In this document: positions 46,085 through 54,898 of the stretch, one piece after another
Layout: every line of letters starts with the position of its first letter
Numbering within the stretch: the first letter of the stretch is position 1
Origin: Sphingomonas sp. LM7
GTDB taxonomy: Bacteria > Pseudomonadota > Alphaproteobacteria > Sphingomonadales > Sphingomonadaceae
DNA length: 64,000 bases
Assembly (NCBI RefSeq): GCF_002002925.1
Contig: NZ_CP019511.1
Coordinates: forward strand, 3,689,001-3,753,000
Reading direction: 5' to 3'
Notes under the pieces: model-generated
The model's input: only the letters and a program-made list of their open reading frames with translations
What the model was told of the DNA's origin: nothing
Databases searched by the model: none
Program-made: the position numbers and the translations under genes

Positions 46085-47670
46085 CACAGCGCCCGGAAGC
46101 GGAAGTTGCGGAAGCGGGTCTCGCCTTCGCCGGCCGAATAGAGGCCGGGGCGCAGCATCAGGAAACCGCCGCGGACATTATGGTGGTAGCCTGACACTTC
46201 CATGCCCCGATCGAAGCGCGACCAGGTCGCGCCCTTGTCGGTCGAGATGTGGAAGGACACGATGTGGCGGTTGTTGACCAGCCGCATCCGCAGGTGGCGG
46301 CCATGGGGATTGGCCGGCCTGCCGCGCGCGATGCCATATTGATGCGTGATGAAGCGCTTCTCGTCGAAGCCGAGGCCGCAATAGAGCTTTTCGTCATAGA
46401 AGAGCAGCAACCCGGCATTGCCGCCCGGCGCGATCTCGATATCGCATTCGAACTGATAGGCCTGGTCGCCGGCGATCAGCAGGAGCGGCGACGAATCGCT
46501 GGGCGCGGTGCCCGAGGCCTTGAGCACCAGCGCGCTGTCTTCGATGCGCTGGCGGCGGTTTTCGTCGGGCGTGGGCTTGAAGATATTCCACTTGCTGCCA
46601 AGCAGCAGCGGCTTGCTGAAATCGTCCGACAGCGGCTGGCCATGCGGCAGGGCGGTGCCGCCCTTGGGTTTGCGGATAGGCTGCGACAGGTCGCCGCCCT
46701 TCATCCGGAACCAGCCGTCCCTGGTCCACTCGATCGGATCGAGCAGCGTCTGCCGCCCGAGCGTCCAATATCCGTTTTCGAAGCCGTGATAGACCGACCA
46801 CCAGCTGCCGTCGGGCGCCTCGACCAGCGAGGCATGGCCGCGCGACCACCATTTCTCCGCGGCGCTCACCGTGCGGACCAGCGGGTTGCGCGGATGTTGC
46901 TCCCACGGGCCGTGGATCGAACGGGAGCGCGCGGCGATGACCATATGGCCGGTGGGTGGGCCCGCGGTGCCGCCCACGGCGGTGATCATGTAGAACCAGT
47001 CGCCATGGCGGTGGATCTTGGGGCCTTCGGGCGAGAAGCTTTCGACTTCCCAGTCAGCGGGGTAGCGCCATGGATCATAGACATGCTCGACCTCGCCCAC
47101 CGTCGACAGGCCGTCGGCGGAAAGGCGGATGCGGTCGCCGCCCGAGAGGAACAGCCAGCGCGACCCGTCCTCGCCGACCGCGTGGCAGGGATCGATATGG
47201 TTGGGGAGCTTCAAGTCGATCGGGTCGCTCCACGGCCCGTCGATATGATGGGCCCAGATCACGAAGATCGAGTTGGGCTTCGCCTTGACAGGGATGTAGA
47301 GAAAGTAGCGGCCATTGTGCTTCTCGAGGCTGACCGCCCAGACCGAGCCGATATTCTTGCTGAGCGCGGCCTTGCGCGGCTGCCAGTTGATCAGGTCGCG
47401 CGAGTGCCAGATCGTCAGCCCCGGATAGGAATCAAAGCTCGAAAAAGTCATGTAATAGTCCGCGCCGTCCTTGAGGACGGCGGGATCGGCGCGGTCGCCG
47501 GAGATCAGCGGATTGAGGAACTGGCCGTTGCCGAGATCGGCGACCCGCTGGTTGTCGAAACCGCGTTTCCAGTCGGGCGCGGCTTTGGCGACGGCTTCGT
47601 CGGGGCGGACCAGTGCCGCTGCGCTTCCCGCCAGCGCCGCCGCGAACGCTTCCCGCCTGCTGATGTCCAT
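46084..47670 (-). CDS. GH43 family glycosidase, Tat-exported
   Basis: 528 residues. SRREAFAAALAGSAAAL at 4-20 is a Tat-type signal. The five-bladed domain (about 50-345) has the catalytic base D62 (ADPAV), D160 (HIDPCH) and acid E215 (SPEGPKI), the triad usual in GH43. A C-terminal beta-sandwich (from about 350) with FSKPLLLGSKW resembles GH43 accessory modules. The frame opens at 47772, but the ATG at 47670 with AAAGAGGACG is correct. Likely cuts arabinose- or xylose-type side chains. Confidence 0.88.
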   Translation of the reverse strand: MDISRREAFAAALAGSAAALVRPDEAVAKAAPDWKRGFDNQRVADLGNGQFLNPLISGDRADPAVLKDGADYYMTFSSFDSYPGLTIWHSRDLINWQPRKAALSKNIGSVWAVSLEKHNGRYFLYIPVKAKPNSIFVIWAHHIDGPWSDPIDLKLPNHIDPCHAVGEDGSRWLFLSGGDRIRLSADGLSTVGEVEHVYDPWRYPADWEVESFSPEGPKIHRHGDWFYMITAVGGTAGPPTGHMVIAARSRSIHGPWEQHPRNPLVRTVSAAEKWWSRGHASLVEAPDGSWWSVYHGFENGYWTLGRQTLLDPIEWTRDGWFRMKGGDLSQPIRKPKGGTALPHGQPLSDDFSKPLLLGSKWNIFKPTPDENRRQRIEDSALVLKASGTAPSDSSPLLLIAGDQAYQFECDIEIAPGGNAGLLLFYDEKLYCGLGFDEKRFITHQYGIARGRPANPHGRHLRMRLVNNRHIVSFHISTDKGATWSRFDRGMEVSGYHHNVRGGFLMLRPGLYSAGEGETRFRNFRFRAL

Positions 47671-47681
47671 CTCGTCCTCTT

Positions 47682-48902
47682 TCAGGTTGTTGCGAAGGGC
47701 TGGTCGCGGTGCACGATCACGCGGCCGTCGGGGGCGAAGTCGATGCGGACCAGCCCGGGCTTCTCGCGCCACGGGCTCGCTTCGTCATTGCCGAAGAAAG
47801 TGACCCACCAGCGGCCCAGATGATCGCGCAGGAAATTCCCGCCGCCGCAGCACGGTGGGCCCTCATGGCGGTTGCGCCACGGACCGGTCGGCTTGTCTGA
47901 CATCCACATGGCGAAGGAATAGCGGTCCTCATAGCGGTCGACGACGCCGAGATAATAGACGCCGTTGCGCTTGAACATCGTCGCGCCCTCATAGCCGAAA
48001 TGCCTGTAGCCCTTGGCAGCACATTCCTTGCGGTGGTGCGCGGGGTCGAAATCATAGTCGGCTTCGGGCGCGACCATCTTCTGCCAGGGGCCGGCGAAAC
48101 CGGTCATGTCGTCGTTCAGCCGGACGATCTCGTCGGCCGAGCCGAGTGTGAACCACACCGAGCCGTCATCGTCGCCGAACAGCGTCGCGTCGATCCCGCC
48201 GCGCAAGGGCCTGTCGGGCGAGAAGGCGTGGACATAGGGGCCCTCAGGCTTGCCGCTGGTACTCCTGAGGATCCCGACGCCGGCGCGGCTCATCGAGTGG
48301 ACGATCCAGTAGGTGCCGCGCAGATAGTGGATCTCGGGCGCCCACAGCGCGCGGAACGGCACGCCCTTGCGCATCCGCCAGTTGCGTTCCCACACGCCGT
48401 CGCGCTCGATGCTCCACACCAGCCCGAGATAGCTCCAGTCCGTCAGGTCCTTCGAGCGCCACAGCTCGACGCCGTCATTGACTGCCCAGATATTGTCGCC
48501 GGTCGAACCGGTCATGTAGTAATTGCCGTCGCCGCCCAGGCAGACGATCGTGTCGCGGATATGGACGTCGTGAAGGGGGCGGATCGGGGGTAGCAGCCCG
48601 GCCTTCACGGCGCTGCCGCTGGCAGCGTCGCCCCACGGCGCGATCGGATAGCGCGGCGTGCCCGGCCCCTGATAGCGCACATCGGGCAGCCCCGAGAGCC
48701 AGCCGCCGCGCGCGCTCGCCGCATCGGGCTTGCGGCCCGGGCCACTCACACCCGAATACGGCCAATAGCCTTTGGGCGGGGCGGGGACGATCCGGCCGCT
48801 ATCGTCACCCCTGGGGTCGAGCTGCCCGCCCGAAAGCGGGGCAGGGCCATAAGGCGACTCCTGTGCCCAGCCGGTCCCGCCGAGCGTCAGTCCCCCGAGC
48901 AC
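47682..48902 (-). CDS. GH43/GH117-like glycosidase, N-terminus longer than the usual start
   Basis: 406 residues from GTG 48902. IRDTIVCLGGDGNYYMTG, LWAPEIHYLRGTYWIVHS and WRDHLGRWWVTFFGND are blades of a GH43/117-type propeller with D and E at usual places. Upstream, in frame without a stop, the sequence reads RLDRRSLLAGGFVLGGLTLG, a good twin-arginine signal whose start is missing: no ATG, GTG or TTG fits before 48902. CTG at 48950 or at 48995 (overlapping the TonB receptor stop) could serve, or a base change lost the start. Confidence 0.82.
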   Translation of the reverse strand: MLGGLTLGGTGWAQESPYGPAPLSGGQLDPRGDDSGRIVPAPPKGYWPYSGVSGPGRKPDAASARGGWLSGLPDVRYQGPGTPRYPIAPWGDAASGSAVKAGLLPPIRPLHDVHIRDTIVCLGGDGNYYMTGSTGDNIWAVNDGVELWRSKDLTDWSYLGLVWSIERDGVWERNWRMRKGVPFRALWAPEIHYLRGTYWIVHSMSRAGVGILRSTSGKPEGPYVHAFSPDRPLRGGIDATLFGDDDGSVWFTLGSADEIVRLNDDMTGFAGPWQKMVAPEADYDFDPAHHRKECAAKGYRHFGYEGATMFKRNGVYYLGVVDRYEDRYSFAMWMSDKPTGPWRNRHEGPPCCGGGNFLRDHLGRWWVTFFGNDEASPWREKPGLVRIDFAPDGRVIVHRDQPFATT

Positions 48903-48991
48903 AAACCCGCCGGCGAGGAGCGACCGTCGATCGAGTCGAGAGTCGCCCAGGCCGGCGGAAGGGACAGGTGGATGGATCGCGCGCCTCCGCG

Positions 48992-51900
48992 TCAGAAGCG
49001 GAAGCGGACGCCGGCGCGGAAGATACGTCCCGAGCTGGCATATTGGGTCACGGCGTTCTGCCCTTCATAGGCATAACGGTCGCTGGTCTGGTTGGTGAGG
49101 TTCAGCCCCTCCAGCGTGAGCGAGGCCCAGCTGGTGAAGTTGAAGCTCATCGAGGCGTCGACGTTGGTCGTCGAGCGGCTGTAGACGAAGTCGTTGATCA
49201 GCGGACCGGTGCAATAGCCGCCGGGGACGTTGTTCGCATTGACCTGACCCGGAGTGAGCGGCGTCGGGTTCGGGATGATGCCCGGGCTGCACGATCCCGC
49301 CGCGATCGGATAGGAAGTGCTGTAGCCCTTGCGCTGCGCCACCGATACGCGTGCGCGGAATGCCTTGCTCTCATAATAGAGCGTGGCGTTGACGGCGTCT
49401 GGCGATACCCCGAGGAACGGCCCCTTGCCGGTGGTCCGCGGCGCCGTCGCCGAGCCCGGATCGAGGATGTAGTTCAGCTCAGAATCGATGTGCGTGTAGT
49501 TCAGCTGCGCGCCGAAATTCTTGAGGAATCCCGGCAGAAAGGTGAAGTCCATCTGGAAGCTGGCTTCGATGCCGCGCAGCCAGCCGCCCGGCGCGTCGGC
49601 GAACTGGCGCGCCTGGAAGTCGCGATTGGCGAGGATGTATTCGGCCTGGGGCGATCCCGCGGCGAACTGTGCGACGATCGCCGCGATCGTCTCCGCGTCG
49701 GCGAAGTTGCTGAGCGGCGCAGTGAAGAAGATCGTCTGCGGGAAGCTCGAAATATCCTTCTGGAACGCCGCGACCGACAGCAGGCCGCCCGGCGCGAAAT
49801 ACCATTCGATGCTGGCGTCGAAATTGGTCGAGCGGAACGGCTTTAGCTTGGGATTGCCGATCGTCAGCGTGCCACCCGATTGCGCGCCGGCGGCCGAGGG
49901 GATCGAAATTGCGGTAAGCGTCGGCGAGAGATTGCCGAGCAGCGGACGCGCCATCACCTTCGACGCCGAAAGGCGGACGAGCAGGTTCTCGACCGGCTCG
50001 TAGACTACGTTCACCGACGGCAGGTAATCGGTGTATTTGTTGGTGCCGACGATCGGCCGGCCGGCGGTGGTGGCGCCGTTCGAGGTCACGTCGGTGATCG
50101 CGATGCGCGTGCCGGCGTTGCCGCGGAACGGACGCCCGAACAACTGGCTGTTCCAGTCGGCCTGGAAGTAGAAGCCGGTATCGGTTTCCTCGACGCCGAA
50201 ATTCTCGCGGCCGCCGTTGCGCTTGTTGGTGAGGCGCCAGTCGCCCCATTTGTTGACGCACTCGCAGGTGAAGTCGAACAGATTGTCGAATGCCTGGATG
50301 CTCGGCACGATGAAGCTGGTCATCGTGCCGTCGGGGACGTTCAGCCCCTGACCGAAATTGATCGTGCGGCTGACGCTGGCTGTGGTGGCGCCGGCTTCGC
50401 GCAACGTCGGATTGAGCAGGTCGTTGTTGCGCTCGTAGAACGAGGTTTCGAAGGCGTATTTGCGAATGTTCGCGCCGAAACCGAGGTTGAACTCCTCGTT
50501 CGCCTGCCAGTCGAAATCGATCTTGGCCTGCTTGTAGGTGTTCTTGACGAAGCGCTGGTAGTGGCGAATGCCCGAGAAGCCCTTCACGACTTCCCAGTTC
50601 GCCGGATTGGCCGCGTCGAAGCCGAAATCGATCTTGGGCATCGCGCCGCCTTCGCGCTCGTCGTAAATGAACGACCCTTGCGAATCCATGCGGTTGAACT
50701 CGACCAGCAGGCCTTGGGTGTAGTTGGTCGATTCGGATGCGCCGGCGATGATCTGCGCCTTGAACACGTCCGAGAACTGATGCTGCAGGTCGATCGAGCC
50801 CTGCTTGAACTTGGTGGTGTAGGTCGATTGGTCGGCGGCCGAGCGGAAATCGACGTTGCGCATCACCAGATAGTCGGCGAGCCCGTTGGTGACGTTGGCG
50901 TCGAGCACTTCGACCGCGGGGCGGCCGATCAGCGCGCCGCGGAACGCGAGGCGGTTGGTGCTCGGGATGTACCCAACCGAATTGGGATTGTTGTAATAGT
51001 CGTACGGATCGAGGTTGAACGGATTGACGCTGAAGATGTTGGCGTTGGCCGGCGTCGTGCCGGTAGGCGACACCGCCGCGGCGCCGAGGATCGACGGGCC
51101 GCGCACGCCGCTGGCGTTGAACGCCGTCGCGAAGGCTGGGGTCGAGCCATAGAGTTGCTGGCCGCAATCCTGCGCCGGCACCAGATCAGTGCCCGCGTTC
51201 GGCACGCACAGGCCGGGGTACAGCGCACGCGCGGCGACTGGCGTGATCGAGTTGGTCGCGGTGTTGTATGCGGCGTTGGTGTTGTTGCGGTTGAGGCCCA
51301 CTGAGGAGACCTGGTTGTAGGTGCTCTGGTTCCAGAAGCGCGAATAGGCGCCGTCCAGGCTCAGCAGCGTACGGTCGCTGATCTGCCACTGATAGGACGC
51401 GGTGACGCCGATGCGCTCGTTCTGGACATCCTGCTGCTCGACTGCGGCGAGCGCGGGGATGCGGACCAGCGAATCGTCGAGGCGGCCCGGCGTATTGAAC
51501 GGCGCGCCCGGATAGAGCTTGGCATAGGCGGCTGCATCCGATCCGGTGAGTGCGGCGATCGCTTCGGGGTTGGTCACCACTGCGCCGAAGCTGGTGCCGA
51601 TCGGCGCGGCGAAGCCGGCGCGCTGGGGGTTCTCGGCGCCGAGGAAGTCCGAGTTGCGATAGAGATAGTCCGACTGGCCCGGCGCGCGGCGATACTGGTC
51701 GAGCTCGTTCTTGGTCTTGCTGTACGCGCCCGAGACCAGCAGGCCCATCGTGCCGTCGAAGAACCGCGTCGAGGCGAGCCCGGCGAAGCGCGGATTCCAC
51801 TTCTTGCTGTTCTGCTGGTAGCTGCCCTCGGCCGAGACGGCGAGGGTTGGTCCAGCATAGTCGAAGGGGCGGCCAGTCTGCAGGTCGATCGTCGCGCCGA

Positions 51901-52453
51901 GTGAGCCCTCGTCGGTTTCGGCGGACGGCGTCTTCTGCACCTTCAACGAGCTGAACAGCTCGGACGCGAAGGTGTTGTAGTCGAACGCGCGGCTGCGATT
52001 TGGGCTGGTGCCCGCATCGTTGGCGCCCGCGGTAGACAGCGCTTCGAGGCCGTTGAGGCGCGTGCGGTTGAAGTCGCCGCCCAGGCCGCGGACGGTGATC
52101 GTACGGCCTTCGCCATTGTCGCGGTCGATCGACACGCCGGGCAGGCGCTGGAGCGATTCGGCCAGATTGGTATCAGGGAAGTCGGCAATGTCCTCGGCAT
52201 TGATCGCGTCGATCTGAACGGCGGCGTCGCGCTTCTCGCGGATCGCGCTGCGCAGTGCCGCGCGGTAGCCGGTGACGACGATCTCGCCCTCCTGCACGCC
52301 ATCGCCTTCGTCCTGCACGGCGGCGGGCTGGGCCTCTTCCGCGGGTTCCGCGCCCTGGGCCACGGCGGCGCAGCTCCACGTCGCTGCCAGTGCGAGCGCC
52401 GCAAAGGACGCGCCGTTGCGCAGGATCGTCGCGGTTGCAGTCTTCTTGATCAT
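48992..52453 (-). CDS. TonB-dependent receptor of a carbohydrate-use locus
   Basis: 1153 residues. A signal peptide (ATWSCAAVAQ) is followed by a TonB-box-like EIVVTGYRAALRSA and a plug with INAEDIADFPDTNLAESLQ and LQRLPGVSIDRDNGEGRTIT. The long beta-barrel ends in FRAGVRFRF. The plug type is that of Caulobacter/Sphingomonas receptors of plant polysaccharide loci. First of a run with two GH43-type enzymes and a CE12-type esterase, so probably imports oligosaccharides. ATG at 52453 has GGGAGGGG; ATG 52456 is an alternative. Confidence 0.93.
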   Translation of the reverse strand: MIKKTATATILRNGASFAALALAATWSCAAVAQGAEPAEEAQPAAVQDEGDGVQEGEIVVTGYRAALRSAIREKRDAAVQIDAINAEDIADFPDTNLAESLQRLPGVSIDRDNGEGRTITVRGLGGDFNRTRLNGLEALSTAGANDAGTSPNRSRAFDYNTFASELFSSLKVQKTPSAETDEGSLGATIDLQTGRPFDYAGPTLAVSAEGSYQQNSKKWNPRFAGLASTRFFDGTMGLLVSGAYSKTKNELDQYRRAPGQSDYLYRNSDFLGAENPQRAGFAAPIGTSFGAVVTNPEAIAALTGSDAAAYAKLYPGAPFNTPGRLDDSLVRIPALAAVEQQDVQNERIGVTASYQWQISDRTLLSLDGAYSRFWNQSTYNQVSSVGLNRNNTNAAYNTATNSITPVAARALYPGLCVPNAGTDLVPAQDCGQQLYGSTPAFATAFNASGVRGPSILGAAAVSPTGTTPANANIFSVNPFNLDPYDYYNNPNSVGYIPSTNRLAFRGALIGRPAVEVLDANVTNGLADYLVMRNVDFRSAADQSTYTTKFKQGSIDLQHQFSDVFKAQIIAGASESTNYTQGLLVEFNRMDSQGSFIYDEREGGAMPKIDFGFDAANPANWEVVKGFSGIRHYQRFVKNTYKQAKIDFDWQANEEFNLGFGANIRKYAFETSFYERNNDLLNPTLREAGATTASVSRTINFGQGLNVPDGTMTSFIVPSIQAFDNLFDFTCECVNKWGDWRLTNKRNGGRENFGVEETDTGFYFQADWNSQLFGRPFRGNAGTRIAITDVTSNGATTAGRPIVGTNKYTDYLPSVNVVYEPVENLLVRLSASKVMARPLLGNLSPTLTAISIPSAAGAQSGGTLTIGNPKLKPFRSTNFDASIEWYFAPGGLLSVAAFQKDISSFPQTIFFTAPLSNFADAETIAAIVAQFAAGSPQAEYILANRDFQARQFADAPGGWLRGIEASFQMDFTFLPGFLKNFGAQLNYTHIDSELNYILDPGSATAPRTTGKGPFLGVSPDAVNATLYYESKAFRARVSVAQRKGYSTSYPIAAGSCSPGIIPNPTPLTPGQVNANNVPGGYCTGPLINDFVYSRSTTNVDASMSFNFTSWASLTLEGLNLTNQTSDRYAYEGQNAVTQYASSGRIFRAGVRFRF

Positions 52454-52789
52454 CATTCCCCTCCCGTTGCCGCTGTCCCTGCGGCGTGCCGTCATGTCAG
52501 CGAGGAGGAGGGCGGCGTAGCCGCAATACCCTGGAGCACGCGGACGATATTTCGTCGCTGCGTGGGCCCGGAGGCGTCTGCCTCTCCTCTTCGCGCGGCC
52601 TTTGCGGCCGTCTCTACCGGAATCGTGATAGACACCGGTAGCATGATGGTAGCGGCAACATGCTCTGATCGCAACCGCTAGGGTGGTTAATTTAAATGAG
52701 CAAAATCAATGATATGACAATTATGATACCGGTATCAATGTCCTGGCCAGCCATTGCCGGAAGCTGTGCCGAATCGCGCGGCCGGTGGT
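52454..52789. other. 336-bp regulatory gap upstream of the TonB receptor
   Basis: No gene supported. It is AT-rich between about 52680 and 52740, unlike its surroundings, which suits the receptor promoter. It holds a perfect LacI-type palindrome and a weaker copy (see the next entry). The convergent side belongs to the tail of the WYL regulator. Confidence 0.6.
52724..52737. promoter_or_regulatory. LacI-type operator palindrome upstream of the TonB receptor
   Basis: TGATACCGGTATCA is a perfect 14-base palindrome with a central CCGG, the pattern common in LacI-family sites. A weaker relative, GACACCGGTAGC, lies at 52631-52642. Both are within 290 bases of the receptor start. No LacI gene is in the window, so the regulator would act in trans. 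Confidence 0.6.
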
Positions 52790-53482
52790 TCAGAGCGGCT
52801 TGGGCACGCCGAGCGTCGCGCGCCATTTCCGGCGCAAGCGGCCGGGATCCGAAGGGATCGGTTCGTCCAGAAACACGACGTGCTCGATGCGATCGAGCCG
52901 GAAGGTGCGGAAACCCTTACGCAGTTCGCACCAGCCGATGAGTACGCGCACCGCTTCGAGATAGCCGATCACCAGCGGCCAGACGATCCGCTCGGTCTGC
53001 GCGCCGGTGGGATCGACATAGCGGAGGGCAAGCTTGCGGGCGGCGCGGATGGCATGGCGCAACTGCGCGGCATCGACCTTGTCTTCGGCCGAATCCCAGG
53101 CGGGCGGCGTACGCGCCGACGGGTCTTCCAGGAAGCCGCGCATCTCCTCTGGGAGCACCGCCGCGACCTTGGCGAGCACGTCGCGTGCGGCGCGGGCGAG
53201 CGCGGGATCGCCATGCCCGGCGACCCATTGTGCGCCGAGCGCGACCGCGTCGATCTCGTCGGCCGTGAGCATCAGCGGCGGCAGGTCGAACCCGCCATCG
53301 AGGACATATCCCATGCCCGCTTCGCCGCGGATTGGCACGCGTTGCGCCATTAACGCGGCGATATCGCGATACACCGAACGCTTCGAGGTCTCCAATTCGC
53401 TTGCGATTGCGTCGGCGGTCACCGGCCGCGACGTGCGGCGCAGGATCTGGACAATTTGGAAAAGTCGGTCGGCCTTGCGCAT
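52790..53482 (-). CDS. WYL-domain transcriptional regulator (YafY-like)
   Basis: 230 residues. An N-terminal winged helix (MRKADRLFQIVQILRRTSRP; AIASELETSKRSVYRDIAAL) is followed by a WYL-type domain from about 130 (AIRAARKLALRYVDPTGAQT, WPLVIGYLEAVRVLIGWCEL, LRKGFRTFRLDRIEHV). The start ATG 53482 is preferred to a frame opening at 53530, which is within an operator-like repeat. It is divergent from the GFA gene and probably controls it. Confidence 0.9.
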   Translation of the reverse strand: MRKADRLFQIVQILRRTSRPVTADAIASELETSKRSVYRDIAALMAQRVPIRGEAGMGYVLDGGFDLPPLMLTADEIDAVALGAQWVAGHGDPALARAARDVLAKVAAVLPEEMRGFLEDPSARTPPAWDSAEDKVDAAQLRHAIRAARKLALRYVDPTGAQTERIVWPLVIGYLEAVRVLIGWCELRKGFRTFRLDRIEHVVFLDEPIPSDPGRLRRKWRATLGVPKPL

Positions 53483-53494
53483 TCCACGTCTTCT

Positions 53495-53536
53495 ACTGCC
53501 ATGCTGCTGACACCATGCTGGCAGCGGCATGGCAGT
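53495..53536. promoter_or_regulatory. Long inverted repeat between WYL regulator and GFA gene
   Basis: ACTGCCATGCTGCTG (53495-53509) and CAGCGGCATGGCAGT (53522-53536) are complementary at 14 of 15 positions, around a 12-base centre that repeats CCATGCTG. It lies in the 85-base divergent gap, 13 bases upstream of the regulator start. Position and symmetry make it the likely operator of the WYL protein. Confidence 0.7.
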
Positions 53537-53567
53537 AAGTCGATTCCTGCAACCAAGGAGGAATCAG

Positions 53568-53972
53568 ATGAAGAAGACCTATCATGGCAGCTGCCATTGC
53601 GGCGCGGTCCGCTTCGAGGCTGAGATCGATCTCGCCGCGAGCACCGGCAAGTGCAATTGCTCGATCTGCACCAAGCGGCGCAACTGGGGGGCGCAGGTGA
53701 AGCCAGATGCGTTCCGCCTCCTGAGCGGCGGGGAAATGCTGAGCGATTATGCGTTCGGGACGAAGCAGGGGAGCCATCGCTTCTGCAGCAATTGCGGCTG
53801 CGCGCCGTTCAGCCAGGGCGACGTCCCCGAGATCGGCGGCGCTTTCGTCTCGATCCAGCTGGGATCGCTCGACGACGCCACCGACGCGGAACTCGCTGCG
53901 GCGCCGGTCCACTACAGCGACGGCCGCAACAATGCGTGGTGGAACGCGCCCGCTGTGACCAGCTACCTCTAG
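53568..53972 (+). CDS. GFA/CENP-V domain protein
   Basis: 134 residues with the zinc-binding cysteines of the GFA fold: C9 and C11 (SCHCGAV), C29, C31, C34 (KCNCSIC), and C73, C76, C78 (FCSNCGC). The GFA family was first described as a glutathione-dependent formaldehyde-activating enzyme, but most members are of unknown substrate. AAGGAGG precedes ATG 53568. The stop lies in a CTAG repeat shared with the convergent nnrD gene. Confidence 0.9.
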   Translation: MKKTYHGSCHCGAVRFEAEIDLAASTGKCNCSICTKRRNWGAQVKPDAFRLLSGGEMLSDYAFGTKQGSHRFCSNCGCAPFSQGDVPEIGGAFVSIQLGSLDDATDAELAAAPVHYSDGRNNAWWNAPAVTSYL

Positions 53973-54027
53973 CGGCCAGCCACTTCTAGCGGCCGGCTAC
54001 TTCTAGCGGCCAACTGCTTCTAGCGGA
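53968..54027. repeat. 17-bp tandem repeat at a convergent 3' junction
   Basis: Three full copies of a 17-base unit (TCTAGCGGCCAGCCACT and variants) start at 53968, 53985 and 54002, with a 9-base partial fourth copy at 54019. Each unit carries CTAG, which reads as TAG on both strands. The first copy supplies the stop of the GFA gene and the last supplies the stop of nnrD. Copies differ at a few bases in the second half. Confidence 0.9.
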
Positions 54028-54898
54028 TAGTCGCGAGCAGCCGGGGGATCTCGCCCGGCAGCTCGCGCGCCAGGAATCCGAGTGGGCCGACTCGCTCGGC
54101 GAGCCGGCGGCCCGCTTCGCCATGGAGCCAGACCCCCCAGGCCGCGGCCAGGCGGGGTGCTGCACCGCGCGCCATCAGCCCGCCGATGACCCCGGCGAGA
54201 ACGTCTCCCGAACCGCCGGTGGCGAGGCCGGGGCCGCCGCCGGGATAGCGTAGCAATCCTTCGCGCGGACAGGCGATCCAGGTCTCGGGCCCCTTGAGCA
54301 GGACGGTGGCATTGAAGCGCCGCGCGGCTTCCTGGGCGAGGCCGGCGGGATCGGAGTCGATCCGCGCTGCGTCGCATCCCATCAGCCGGATCATCTCGCC
54401 GGGATGCGGGGTGAGGACGATGCGGCCGTCATGCGCGTGGATCTCGGCGGCGAGGTCGGTCGCGGCGCCGATCATCGCGGCGTCGAGCACCAGCGACAGC
54501 GACGCGCGGGGCTCGGCAACCACCGTCCGGAGGATCGCCTCCGCGGCGGCATCGGGGCCCATGCCAGGGCCCAGCACGAGCGTGTCGCAGGGGCCGAGAT
54601 AGCGGCAAAGCGCTTCACCAGCATCGTTGTCGAGTTCCCCCGCGGCATTTGCCGGGAGCGGGAAGATCGCCGCCTCGGGCATCAGCACGCCGAGATGCAG
54701 AACGACGCGCTCGACTGTGGCGAGCTGGAGCTTGCCCGCGCCCGCTCGCAACGCGGCCTCGCCGGTCAGGCGGATCGCGCCGGGCACGGTCTGCGATCCA
54801 CCCGCGACGAGCACATGCCCACGCGTGTTCTTGTCGGTATCGGCGGCCGGCTCGGGAAGCGGATGCTCGGCGAGCCACGTAGCGTCGAGCGGTGTCAT
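54020..54898 (-). CDS. nnrD: ADP/ATP-dependent NAD(P)H-hydrate dehydratase
   Basis: 292 residues, repairs hydrated NAD(P)H using ADP or ATP. Kinase-like fold with GHVLVAGGSQTVPGAIRLTG at the start, RIVLTPHPGEMIRLMG, and ATGGSGDVLAGVIGGLMARG near 215-235, the nucleotide-binding motif. The frame is open further upstream, but the ATG at 54898 overlaps the phosphatase stop (ATGA). No NnrE epimerase domain is attached. Its stop is in the CTAG repeat. Confidence 0.92.
   Translation of the reverse strand: MTPLDATWLAEHPLPEPAADTDKNTRGHVLVAGGSQTVPGAIRLTGEAALRAGAGKLQLATVERVVLHLGVLMPEAAIFPLPANAAGELDNDAGEALCRYLGPCDTLVLGPGMGPDAAAEAILRTVVAEPRASLSLVLDAAMIGAATDLAAEIHAHDGRIVLTPHPGEMIRLMGCDAARIDSDPAGLAQEAARRFNATVLLKGPETWIACPREGLLRYPGGGPGLATGGSGDVLAGVIGGLMARGAAPRLAAAWGVWLHGEAGRRLAERVGPLGFLARELPGEIPRLLATIR

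Noticed and set aside
49880..51304. Long plus-strand frame opposite the TonB receptor
   Set aside because: No motif, antisense composition; the receptor on the other strand is well supported.
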